Assembly (NCBI GenBank): GCA_033032865.1
Contig: JAWHQI010000619.1
Coordinates: 62,001-126,000 of the forward strand
DNA length: 64,000 bases
Reading direction: 5' to 3'
DNA from: Dactylorhiza incarnata
Taxonomy: Eukaryota > Streptophyta > Magnoliopsida > Asparagales > Orchidaceae
Shown: positions 44,354 to 55,764 of the stretch, one piece after another
How the letters are laid out: the number at the start of each line of letters is the position of its first letter
How positions within the stretch are numbered: position 1 is the stretch's first letter
Notes under the pieces: generated by a model
Seen by the model: only the letters and a program-made list of their open reading frames with translations
What the model was told of the DNA's origin: nothing
Databases searched by the model: none
Program-made: the position numbers and the translations under genes

Positions 44354-44513
44354 TGTTTTTGGCGCCGTTGCTGGGGAATTTTTATTGATATTTTGAAAGC
44401 GTAAATTGTATTACTTTTATCATTCTCGTTCTCCGCCCCCCATTTCTATTTTTTTTTCCTTTCAAATTCCATTATATTCAGTAACGGTTGTTTTTTTTAT
44501 TTTCAAAAACAAA

Positions 44514-45228
44514 AAAATGTTATCTCAATTGGCCGCCAAAGTTGCGAGCTTCAAAACAAAGTCAATCTTTTGGAAGCCGCATGAAAGCGCCAAATTATTT
44601 GTAATTTTTGTGGTGCAAATCATTTTAATGAGGAATGTACATTTTATTATCAAAATAGTTTTTGTTATCAAAATGATTTTAATATGGAAGAAAATTCATA
44701 TGAAATTTCTTCTTGATCCGATATTAATTATTCATGGTGGCTAGATCACCCGGATAGTGTTCGGTGCGATGAAGTAAATTCATTCAATCAAGATTTTCAT
44801 TCCTCCGCTTTTACCCAACAAAATCCTTTTTCCTCTACTCTAGGGTATTCTCCAGATTTTATTTGTCCAATTTAAATATTTATTCCCAAGCTCAAGAAGA
44901 ACTTCTTTGCCACAAATTTAAAAGAGTCATGGAGTCACCGGACGAAATTGACGAAGAACATGTTTATTTTCCTCCTCCGCCAGAATCTCCTCCTATTTTT
45001 CATGAATTTTCTCTCTCGCCAAATATTCACTTTGAAAGTGAAATTCAAGAAAATATTGTGTCCCATGAATTTAGTCCACTTGGTATTTCAAATAAATTTT
45101 TGGATTCGAATTTTATTTTTGAAAATGAACAACCAGTGCTTAATCATGTGTTTTCGCAAGTGCCTCCTCGCGAAAAATTTCATGACTCGATAATTTTTGA
45201 TTCTTTTGATCTAACGATTTTAATGTAG
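44514..45228 (+). pseudogene. E5 gag-like remnant, copy 2
   Basis: It has the same layout as copy 1: coiled-coil start, knuckle CNFCGANHFNEECTFYYQ at about 44602, then the acidic segment 44863-45228 (RVMESPDEIDEEHVYFP). The acidic frame is open in both copies (about 129 and 121 codons), which may reflect recent common origin rather than selection. Confidence 0.6.
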
Positions 45229-47102
45229 AGGATGATCTGTTGCAACCAAACGTCTTCACCGATCCATTTTCCGCCCATCTCCTACAATCCAAATTACCTA
45301 TGGTATGTATATGTAATTTGGATTCACAATTTCAAGCTAACATACAACAAAAGAATCACGATTATAGCGGAGGAGTCGTCGGGCAACAGAATTCGGCACA
45401 TTCACCTAAGCGTGAATTAAGGGAGTTGCTTGTGTACCTTTATTTTTATTTTCCTTTTTCCTAACAATAACCGTCTAACTTAAAGACGAGAAAAAGAAAA
45501 GCGCTCTTGGGAGACACCCCTTATTTATCTTTTCCTTTCATGCATTTTTTTCCTATGAACTTTTCTTTTTATTATTTTCTCTCCTACTTAGTATTTTAAC
45601 ATTGAGGACAATGTTTCCCTCTAGTCTGGGGGAATATTGGTTTTCATGTTTATTTTAAAAGCAAACTCAAAATAAAAAAAATATTTTCATATTTCTTATC
45701 AGTTTTGTATGTTGAACTTTTTCCAAAAAAAACCAAGAAAAATTAGATTTTATTATAAAACTTATGGAAAAAACATGTAAGAATTTGAGTTAATTTTTGT
45801 TTTGTCTTTAGTACCCCATGACTTTGTCTTTTCTTGTTCTTAAATCATTTGTGTACTTGCTTAGTTAGAATAAATTTCTCTAATTTTCATTTTGCCTATG
45901 TTTCACGAGTAATATATTGACTCATGCAGTGTTTCTAATTAAGGTAGCATGTTATTTTTGAAAAACTCTCTTGAATATTTGCACTTTTTCATAGCTATCT
46001 TATTATACTTTTCACTTTTATAAAATCTAACATCCCTTATTTTCTTTTCTAAAAATAATTGTAATATTGATTAGTGTTGAGGGTAGTAGAGCGAGCAGAT
46101 CTAGACGCTTGATATTTTCATTTTCATGAAATGTTAATTCTTTTTATTTTCTATCTAAGAATTTACTTCTCTTAAATTTTTCAATACTTTGCTAAAATAG
46201 ACATAGAAGCATGAATATGATCAAGGAATTTTATTGATTAGATTGAACCTTTGTATTCCAAACCTTCAAAGTTTAATCATTGTTAGCCACCTTATGCCTT
46301 TTCCCTTACTTTTGGTAGCTCCACTTATTTGTCACCAAAGCCAAATAGCCTACCTATGTTGCACATAAATTAATTTTGAGCTTTATATGTTGCTAGTGTG
46401 TACTATATTTTGAAGATGGTGGAAGTTTCAATTATTTCATGATGGCTACAAGCGAAGGAAATAAATAGCAAAAAGCAAACAAAAACTACTGAAAAAATAT
46501 TTGAAAACTTATGAGAAAAAGATTATGAAAAAACCATTTTTGATTCCAATTCTATATATCAAAAATAATTTGGGGTATCAAAAACTTGTTTCTAGCAATA
46601 TTATTTCATGCAAAGCTATCCCTTATGTTTAGGTGTGCTTGAACCCATCATTTCTATCTTTTTACTTTTCACACCTTTAAACCCAAGCCAAAATGTTACG
46701 CCTAATGAAAGTCCTTTTGGTTCATGCTTCCTAGGTTTAGTTTTAGTATGGTAGCGAGGAAGTAAACTGGGAAAATTTTTAGGTAGGAGTATGGATTTTT
46801 GACTTGAATGGATATGATTATAAAATGTCTCTAAGATTTTAGTAGCAATTCAATACGCTTTTCATTCGTCACATTACACATTTTTTTACTTTTGTTAAAA
46901 TATAGGATGATTTATTTTATGCTACTGGAAATTACAAAATTATTTGCTAAGATTATGTAATAATTTTTAGTTTGTTTTTCTTTGTTTGCCCACCTTTAAT
47001 TTCGCATCGTACTCATGTACGACAGAGCCAAATTGTTTGATTAGTCTACTTTATTTTTGCTAGCTCGTATGTGTTTGCTTGGGGACAACCAAAATACTTA
47101 GT
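45229..47102 (+). other. E5 internal non-coding region, copy 2
   Basis: It is homologous to 40527-42308. It has an extra block at about 46269-46345 (TTAATCATTGTTAGCCACC...) absent from copy 1 near 41552. So copy 1 lost, or copy 2 gained, about 80 bp. Confidence 0.65.
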
Positions 47103-47113
47103 ATGGGGGAATT

Positions 47114-49160
47114 TGATAATGCAAAATTCAACTTAAATTATTAACGTAAAAATGTTAATTTCCATACATAAAAATATGTATTTTCTTCATATAATATTGC
47201 AATTTGCTTTTAGTTAGCTTTTCTCTTATAAATATTATTTTTATTATTATTTTGCTGGCCTAGGTGAATTTTTGCACGTATCGATATAAAAGCCCATTAC
47301 TGCCCGACCGTGTTCACGTAAAGTTCTTGCAAGCTGTCACCTTCCCATGCACGTGTACCTTTCATTCATTCATGTAGCTGGTTAAATTCCTTCTATCCAC
47401 ACAACATATTCCGACCATTATTATCACCATTCAATATTATTTCTACCATCCGGCAATCATTATAAACCCATGCAGCATTATTATTCTCTGCACGCAACTA
47501 TCACCTCATTAAAAAGAAACCATGATTTTATTATTATACCATGCAATGTTTTCCTATTATTATTATTGAAATTATTATTGCGTACTTCCAACTTTCATAA
47601 CATTGTATGCCAATTGTTTCTCTCTATTATTATTATTACAGTTATCATATTATCATTATCCTCCGATTAAAGCAGTCCATTCACATGAAATCCATTATCA
47701 ATTCTTCCAATTAATTGAAAGAACCGGCTCCTCTCCATTTTAAATGCAACCATTCAACTTCTCCACAACAATGTTGTCCGTCCACCTCTCTCTAAGCTGC
47801 CCGTCCACCTAATGAATCAGCCCATCCACGTGTTTAATACTGCATTCGGTTCCCTCAATTTATTTCAGCAACCATGCGGTTTCAATTTCCATTCACGCAT
47901 TATTATCAATCAATACAGCATTGTTTATTATCAATCAATGCAACAACCATTATTTATATTCACACGTGAAGCTCTCTCCATGCATTCAGCTTTCTCTCCT
48001 TCATGAATGCAGCCCTTCAATTTCTTCATGAAAACTCCCACTTTAATACAATGTGACCGGTTTTCATTATTCAATCCATGCAAGTTGCCGAAATTTTTAT
48101 GCCTCTTAAAGTTTCAAAACCCACCATCATTTACTTCTTTTGATGATTCCAGATGGGATATTCACCTATAAAAAGGGAAAGGATTCAAAAGAAATGGAGG
48201 ACCAAGCTTAGCATAATATCAAACACCAAGCATACGAAGAAAGAAGATAGTGAGAGATGGAGAGAAATTTTGTATGAGAGTTCTTGTTTGAGAATTCTTA
48301 ATTTTCTTATCAAGTAATTTATGCATTATTTTAGAATTTTGCATTTCTAGTTTTTAAAGTATTTCTAGTGTTATTGTTGCTCCTTTTCTTTTTTAATTAT
48401 TGTCTTTTCATTTCTTTAAATTATTGAAAATATTTCCATATCATTCTAATATTGTCTCTATCCTCATTATAGGTAACTAATTTCCTTCTTATTGCTTGAT
48501 TGGTTAGTACTGGGATGATGATTTAATTATAATCCGACGTCTCTAATTTTTAAAGCAACGTTTCAATTATTTCCGATTAATTTTGGATGTGAGTTTATTT
48601 TGCCGGTATATAAATTTCGTGATCCGATTGGCATCCTAGTGGCCATGAGGCTCGTGGATACTTTAGATCGCTCCGAAATAAAGAGATTGGTGTATTTTCT
48701 TTGAGAATTGGAAATATCAAGTCTTTTGGATTTGGGATTAATCTTTATGCGGTTTTAATTTATTTCAAATTTTATTAGATTATGTTTAAAGTATTATTAA
48801 AATTAGGCGGTGGTCGACTCTAGCGAGATTCTATCTTATTTTTCAATCCACCAATCGAAACAAAAATTTATGAATTAGAATGCACCTTTTGTAATCGGAT
48901 TTCCAAGAACACCCAATCAAGTGCTAAGATTTTTAAGATTGTTATCTTTTCTCTTTAGTAATTCTCAATTTGCAATCTTTAATTTTCCAATAACAAAATC
49001 TAATTTCTAGTCGATAAATTAATAGAATTTTGCGTGAGTAAGATTACTTGACAGGCCCCGGGCAAATACAACATTTTTCCTATACTATATTTCGATAGGT
49101 ATACTTGCCTAAATCGAGATATTAGTTGAAATTATTTTTTAACTTGAAAAATCTGTATCA
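47114..49160 (+). repeat. E5 LTR 3
   Basis: The right outer LTR runs TGATAATGCAAAATTC to ATCTGTATCA. Target duplication CACGA follows. Confidence 0.92.
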
Positions 49161-49165
49161 CACGA

Positions 49166-49340
49166 GCGGTCTCCCACCACCCGGGCAATCTCGCCCTGGC
49201 CGAGCCCCACGCCTGGGCAGTATCCCACCGCCCAAGCGGTCTCGCCCTCGTCGAGCCCCAAGCCCGGGCGGTCTCCAAATGCCCGGGCAGTCTAGCCTTC
49301 GCCGAGCCCTGAGCTCGGGCGGTCTCCCACTGCCCTGGCG
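49166..49340 (+). mobile_element. E7 second segment, minisatellite
   Basis: This holds 50-52 bp units such as GCCCGGGCAATCTCGCCCTG and GCCGAGCCCCACGCCTGGGC. It lies between E5 and E6 and ends in TGGCG, the E6 target duplication. Confidence 0.75.
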
Positions 49341-50464
49341 TGTTGAAATTGTTGAAGTGGAGAAGAAGGGAGTCCGGCCGGTCTGAAGGCTGGAGACCGC
49401 AGAGACCACGCGGTCTGCGCTGGTGCTCTGGCGGTTTGGTTCTGCGATCTCTCCCTGCTTCTTGTTCTGGCGACCTGCTGCGGGCTCTCCCAGTCTTGCT
49501 ACTGGGCAGTCTGTTCAGTTTGTTCTGGCGACTTGACTCAAGTCGGCCAGATGTTCATCCTTGTCTTGGCGATCTCAGGAAGGATGATCCTGTGTCCGCG
49601 CGGCTTGTGCGCGACTTGCTGCTGACTTCGGTCTTGGACTGAATCTTGTCCAAGTGTTGTGTTCGCGCGGTCTGCCTTGTGAGACCGTTCGCGATCTGAT
49701 GGGCGATTATTGTATCCCGGTTTGTGCGGTGACGACATCCGTCTCCCCGCCTATAAACAGGGGTGTATGGCCCATCATTCCTAACAGGAATTGTAAGAAC
49801 AAGAGCCTGGATTGTTTCTTGCGGTCTCAAGTTTGAAGTCGCACGATCTCGGAAGAGAGCTAACCGGTCGTTGTGTTCACAGGTTTGCGGTCAACAGGTT
49901 GCGGTCTCCTTCCTTGGTGATTTCCGGTGGCTTGAATAAATAGTTCGTCTGCGGTCTGTCAGCGATCTGGTTTATTGTGTTCTTATGCTGTTCGCAGCTA
50001 GCTCAGCGATCAGGCGACCTTCAGCGGTTAGGCAATCAGAGTTGCGGTCTGGCGACAGCTTCAGTTCTTTGTTCAATTCAATAAGCTTCAGTTCGTGCGG
50101 TATGGGGTTGCGGTCTAGCACTGCAGTATATCTGTTTCTATTAGCGCGGTCTCAAGGTGCTTATGCGGTCTGACTGTGCAAGCAGTCTGGAGGTACAACA
50201 GAGCATGCCGGGCGATCTGAACCTTTTTTGCGGTCTGTGCTGTCTCTGCTTTGGTAGGCCGCCAGTTTCAGTTTTTGGTATGTTTTGTTCTCGTCTCCGT
50301 GATTCTTATGAATCATGTCTCGCCATGTATACCTCGAAGTGTAAAGCAGTTTTGTTTCAATAAAGATTTCTTGTGTTGCTATTTTGGTATTGTGGTTGTT
50401 TGGCTATAACTCTTGTTGATACAACTCCTGCTTACTCCTAAGCGGTCTTTCAAAATTTTTAACA
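49341..50464 (+). repeat. E6 5' LTR (1124 bp)
   Basis: It starts TGTTGAAATTGTTG and ends AATTTTTAACA. TATA box CCTATAAACAGGGG is at about 49751-49764. GCGGTCT, GCGATCT and GCGGTTT words recur more than 20 times. GCGGTCTCAAG in the middle is also in the E2 LTR. Confidence 0.95.
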
Positions 50465-50480
50465 TGGTATCAGAGCGAGG
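50465..50480 (+). other. E6 primer binding site
   Basis: TGGTATCAGAGCGAGG directly follows the LTR. It is a perfect match to the common initiator-Met tRNA complement. Confidence 0.92.
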
Positions 50481-50553
50481 TTTCTGGAGTGGATAAGCAG
50501 TGATCGACTAGAGTTGCCATCGTCTTTGTGAAGAAGAGACCACATAGATTGCC

Positions 50554-53500
50554 ATGGAAGGTGGATATGCAAGAGGTCTTGGTATTGAACTCCTCACATC
50601 GACTAATTTTAAAAAATGGAAGTCATGTATGGAGAGTTACTTGCTTGGCGAGGATCTATGGGAGGTAGTTGGCGGAGAAGACACACAAGAGGTGTTTCTA
50701 GCAGGAGATAATATGGCAGAGGTGAGACTTTGGAGGAGGACGAATGCTAAGGCAGAGTTCACTCTCAAAAGGGCTATCTCACCGGAGTTATTTGATCACA
50801 GCATCGGATGTAAATCTGCTGCTGATATTTGAACATCCTTGGATGGGTTGTTCAATAAGAAGAATGTAGCGAGGCTACAATATCTTGAAAATGAGTTGGC
50901 GAAAGCCTCTCAAGGTTATCTTTCTATTTCCACCTTCTTTCTCAAAATGAAGAACCTCACGGCAGAGATTTCTGCGTTGGACCCTGATGAGCCTATCTCT
51001 GAGGCAAAACTAAAGAGGCATATCATCCGCGGTTTGCGGAAGGAGTATCTTGACTTTGTGACTTCAGTTCAGGGTTGGGCAAATCAACCGTCGTTGTTGG
51101 AGCTGGTGAACCTTCTTGCATCGCAAAAAAGTTTTGCAAGACAGATGGCGGTGGTTTCTATCTCCGGGGGAGAAAGTGATGTGATGTTCTCTGGGAAGAA
51201 GAAGAAGAAATGGGAGAAGAAGAAGCCGGGTCACGATGGACCCTCCACTTCAGGTCAGCAAGATAGAGGCTATGCCCCTATGTCTGATGGGAAGAAGAAA
51301 GGAGAGGGACCGAGGTGCTTTAGATGCAATAAGACCGGGCACTTCAAGAAAGATTGTCGGGTGAATCTTCAGCCGGGACATGCTGTGGAGAAGGAGATGC
51401 CAAAGTCTGATGAAGTTGGATGGGGAAGAGCCTTTGTGTCTAATATAACGGCGATGCCTGTTAAGGACTTGGCTTCCATCAACTATCATGAGGACTGGAT
51501 TGTTGATTCAGGGTGTGGGCATCACCTCACCGGGGATGGATCAAAGTTCTCTTCTTTGGCACCTTACTCAGGTAACAATGCTATCATTACGGCTGATAAT
51601 TCTATTCATCCAGTAGAACACGAAGGTGTTGTCTCTCTGAACAGTGATAAGGGTCCACTCACATTGAGGAGTGTTTATCACGTGCCTGGTATGAAGAAAA
51701 ATCTCTTCTCTGTGACCAATGCGGTCGACGCCGGTTATCACGTTCTGTTTGGCCCAACAGTAGTGAAGTTTCTTAAAATCCAACCGGAGATAAAGGGAGA
51801 TGTTATTCATGTCGGCAAGAGGGTGAAGGACTTGTTTGTTTTATCGACAAGTACCTATGTTGATAAGATGAGGACCAATGATGGCGCCGCCATCTGGCAT
51901 GAAAGGTTGGGGCATGTAGGCATGGACAAATTGAAGGCTATGGCGGTAAGGGGCCTTGTCAATGGCTTGCCTAGCTTGTCCTCCTATGGAGGCGGTCATG
52001 TCTGCGAAGGATGTCAGTTTGGTAAGTCTCATCGACTTCCATTTGATAAATCGCAAACAAGTTGCAAAGTGTCGTTGGAGTGCATCCACGGTGATTTGAT
52101 GGGACCGACTACCACCCCATGCCTTGGAAGCAACAGATACATGTTGGTGTTGATTTACGATTACACCAGATATGTCTGGGTGTATTTTTTGAAGGAGAAG
52201 TCAGATGCATTTGCAAAATTTGTGGAGTTCAAGGAGCTGGTTGAAGGCCGGCTAGGCCTGCGGGTTAAAAAACTTAGAACTAACAATGGTGGGGAGTTCA
52301 CCTCTGGTGAGTTCTCAAGTTTTTGCAGGAAGCATGGCATCAGGAGAGAGCTTACTTGTGCCCATACTCCACAACAGAATGGCGTTGCCAAGAGGAAGAT
52401 CCGTCATCTGACGGAAACTTGCAAATGCTGGCTTCATGCTAAGAGTATCACAAAATCCTTCTGGGCGGAGGGAATGTCTTGTGCAGCTTATGTCATCAAC
52501 AGGTTGCCTTTAAGTCCTATCAACATGAAGACCCCTCACGAATTGATGTTCAAGGAGAAGCCGAGTGTTGCACACCTTCGAGTGTTCGGGTCAACCTGCT
52601 ATGTGCATTTTCCTGATGCTCTTCGGACAAAGCTAGATGCGAAAGCAAGGAAGCTAGTCTTTGTTGGGTATGATGAGCGAATGAAGGGTTGGAGATGCAT
52701 GGATCCTGAGACACGGAGGTCAATTGTTTCTCGGGATGTGGTGTTCGATGAAGTGAATTCCTACAAGGGGAGTTCCGGAGTTGAGCTACCGGAGGGCAGG
52801 GTTGATGAAGGAGGAAAAGCTGTGGGAAGTCTTCAAGTGGAGTTGCCTGTTTCACTAGGAGCTCCAGCTGTGTCAAGTTCTGAGATGGAGGCTTCAGGTT
52901 CTGGAAGTAGGGGGAGCGATGTTCCAAGTTTGTCTGGAAGAGGAGCTTGCACAGAAGAAGCCTCTGAGGAGGTGGTTAGTCAGGAGCAACCTCTTAGGAG
53001 GTCGAAGAGGACTATTCAACCACCAGATCGATACACAGGATGGAACATGGTGAACTTTGTTTCATTTTTCTTTGCTGGTCCCCTGGATGAGAGGGAGCCA
53101 TTGAGCTTTGAGAAGGCCAGAGGCGTGAAGTAGTGGGACATTTCTATGCAAGAAGAGCTGGCAGCTCTCGAGAAGAATGAGACCTGGTCTCTTGTTCCCA
53201 AGCCCAAGGGCACCACTCCTGTGACATGCAAATGGGTCTAAAAGCTCAAGAAGAAAGCTGACGGCAGTATTGAGTGGTACAAGGCTCGCCTTGTAGCTCG
53301 CGGGTTCTCACAGTAGTACGGAGAAGATTATGATGAGACGTTCAGTCCAGTGGTAAAGATGACTTCGGTTCGATTTGTTATTGCCTTGGCAGCTTCAAGT
53401 GGTTGGGAGATTTGGCAACTCGACGTGAAGAATGCCTTCTTATACGGCGAGATTGACAAGGATATCTTCATGATCCAACCGCAAGGATTTATCTCGAAGG

Positions 53501-54651
53501 AGTATCCGGACTACGTTTGTAAGTTGAAGAAGGCCCTGTATAGGTTGAAGCAAGCGCCTTGAGCGTGGTACGGGAAGATAGCAGAGTATCTCTTATTCTG
53601 CGGATTCCTTGCTTCAGACTCTGATTCTAGCTTGTTCATCAAGAAGGAGGGGGTGCTTCGGGTGATTGTGCTGCTGTTTGTGGATGACATGATTGTCACC
53701 GGGAACTCAAAGGAAGCTGTTGCACGACTCAGGGCTGAGCTTTCTATCAGATTCGAGATGAAGGATCTGGGGGAGCTCCCACATTTCCTTGGACTCGAGG
53801 TGCAGAGGAGGGAGAGCGGTGTGCTCATTTCTCAGGCTGGCTATGCGGAGCGGATTGTTCTGCGATTCGGCATGGAGGAAGGGAAGAGCAGCTCTATACC
53901 TCTGGAGCAACATCATAAGCTTCGGAAGGATGAGGGAAGAGTTTTATCTGAACCGTTGGTGTTCCGAGCTCTGGTTGGGAGTTTGATCTACTTGACGATC
54001 ACAAGGCCATATATTGCTTATGCAGTTGGCAAGGTGAGTCGATACATGGCGGAACCACGGAAACCTCATCTTCTGGCGGCAAAAGGCATCTTGAAGTATG
54101 TGATGTCGACCTCTGATTTGGGTCTCCTATATAGGAGAGGGTCAAGCCCTGAGTTTCATGGATTCATAGATGTTGATTATGGGGGAGACGTGGATGATCA
54201 GAGCTCAACGTCTGGCTATGTCTTTATGACGGGCCCCACAACTATCTCTTGGTGCAGCAAGAAGCAAGACTCGGTGTCTGTATCTACCACAGAAGCGGAG
54301 TACAAGGCTTCGGTCTTGGCAGCTCAGGAAGTCGTTTGGCTCAGGAGGTTGGTGGAGGACGTTCATCAGGAGGTTCGAGGTCCCACCTTGCTACGCGAGG
54401 ATAATGAGGGTGCTCTCAAGCTGGTTAACAATCCAGTCTGTCACGCGAAGACCAAACATATAGAGATTGAGCACCATTTCATTCGTGAAAAGGTGTTGGG
54501 AGGATCTCTTATGTTTGAGCATGTTTGGAGTGCGGACAATGTCGCAGACATCTTCACAAAGCCGATGGCGAAGGGACCGTTTACACGGTTAAGGGAGTTG
54601 CTCGTGCTAGTTTCCACTTCCCACTTCAATGGGGAGTGTCGAAATTGTTGA
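50554..54651 (+). pseudogene. E6 gag-pol polyprotein, single frame with five stops
   Basis: One frame of 1366 codons runs from ATG 50554 with stops only at 50830 (TGA), 53131 (TAG), about 53238 (TAA), about 53314 (TAG) and about 53561 (TGA). Gag: LTSTNFKKWKSCMESYLLG, then the knuckle CFRCNKTGHFKKDC. Protease: WIVDSGCGHHLTGDG. Integrase: CEGCQFGKSHRLPF with core GDLMGP, RTNNGGEF (the usual DNGGEF has N for D) and PQQNGVAKRKIRH (K where E is expected). RT: QLDVKNAFLYGE and FVDDMIVTG. RNase H: STTEAEYKASVLAAQE and KHIEIEHHFIREKV. At least two integrase catalytic residues look altered. Most stops are explained by C-to-T or G-to-A changes, as expected for methylated DNA. Confidence 0.92.
54628..54636 (+). 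other. E6 polypurine tract
   Basis: AATGGGGAG lies immediately before the 3' LTR, overlapping the end of the pol frame. Confidence 0.85.
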
Positions 54652-55759
54652 AGTGGAGAAGAAGGGAGTCCGGCCGGTCTGAAGGCTGGAGACCGCAGAG
54701 ACCGCGCGGTCTGCGCTGGTGCTCTGGCGGTTTGGTTCTGCGATCTCTCCCTGCTTGTTGTTCTAGCGACCTGCTGCGGGCTCTCCCAATCTTGCTATTG
54801 GGCAGTCTGTTCGGTTTGTTCTGGCGACTTGACTCAAGTCAGCCAGATGTTCGTCCTTGCCTTGGCGATCTCAGGAAGGATGATCCTGTGTCCGCGCGGC
54901 TTGTGCGCGGCTTGCTGCTGACTTCGGTCTTGGACTGAATCTTGTCCAAGTGTTGTGTTCGCGCGGTCTGCCTTGTGAGACCGTTCGCGATCTGATGGGC
55001 GGTTATTGTATCCCGGTTTGTGCGGTGATGACATCCGTCTCCCCGCCTAAAAATAGGGGTGCATGGCCCGTCATTCCTAACAAGAATTGTAAGAACAAGA
55101 TCCCGGATTATTTCTTGCGGTCTCAAGTTTGAAGTCGCGCGATCTCGGAAGAGAGCTAACCGGTCGTTGTGTTCGCAGGTTTGCGGTCAACTGGTTGCGG
55201 TCTCCTTCCTTGGTGATTTCCGGTGGCTTGAATAAATAGTTCGTCTGCGGTCTGTCTGCGAACTGGTTTATTATGTTCTTGTGCTGTTCGCAGCTAGCTC
55301 AGCGATCAGGCGACCTTCAGCGGTTAGGCAATCAGAGTTGCGGTCTGGCGACAGCTTCAGTTCTTTGTTCAATTCAATAAGCTTCAGTTCATGCGGTCTG
55401 GGGTTGCGGTCTGGCAGTGCAGGATATCTGTTTCTGTTCGCGCGGTCTCAAGGTGCTTCTGCGGTCTGACTGTGCAAGCGGTCTGGAGGTACAACAGAGC
55501 AAGCCGGGCGATCTTAACCTTTTTTGCGGTCTGTGCGGTCTCTGCTTTGGCAGACCGCCAGTTTCAGTTTTTGGTGTGTTTTGTTCTCATCTCCGTGATT
55601 CTTATGAATCATGTCTCGCCATGTATACCTCGAAGTGTAAAGCAGTTTTGTTTCAATAAAGATTTCTTGTGTTGCTATTTTGGTATTGTGGTTGTAGGCT
55701 ATAACTCTTGTTGATACAACTCCTGCTTACTCCTAAACGGTCTTTCAAAAATTTTAACA
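54637..55759 (+). repeat. E6 3' LTR (1123 bp)
   Basis: This is the full copy of the 5' LTR. The pol frame ends 15 nt inside it, at 54651. Confidence 0.95.
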
Positions 55760-55764
55760 GGGCG

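Larger units (their letters stand above)
37566..49160 (+). mobile_element. E5: Athila-type non-autonomous element, LTR-internal-LTR-internal-LTR
   Basis: Three LTRs of about 2.05 kb (37566-39620, 42320-44353, 47114-49160) alternate with two homologous 2.7-kb internal regions. Both internal regions start with the Athila-type primer site TGGCGCCGTTGC(C/T)GGGG. Both end in a purine-rich GGGGGAATTT before the next LTR. One outer target duplication (CCCGA/CACGA) flanks the block. The internal regions encode only a short knuckle-bearing and acidic gag-like remnant, with no pol. They keep the AAGCGCTCTTGGGAGACACC and CATTGAGGACAATG blocks typical of Athila-like 3' regions. Confidence 0.88.
49341..55759 (+). 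mobile_element. E6: Ty1/copia element, complete but inactive
   Basis: LTRs are 49341-50464 and 54637-55759. Target duplication is TGGCG (49336-49340) versus GGGCG (55760-55764). It has a primer site, one gag-pol frame and a polypurine tract in canonical order. By-eye LTR divergence is about 50 differences in 1124 bp (4.5%), older than E2 and E3. The 3' LTR has lost its TATA (CCTAAAAATAGGGG versus CCTATAAACAGGGG). Confidence 0.95.

Noticed and set aside
38618..48200. A host gene in the long AT-rich stretch
   Set aside because: The stretch is three LTR copies and two homologous internal regions of E5; only a gag-like remnant is coding.
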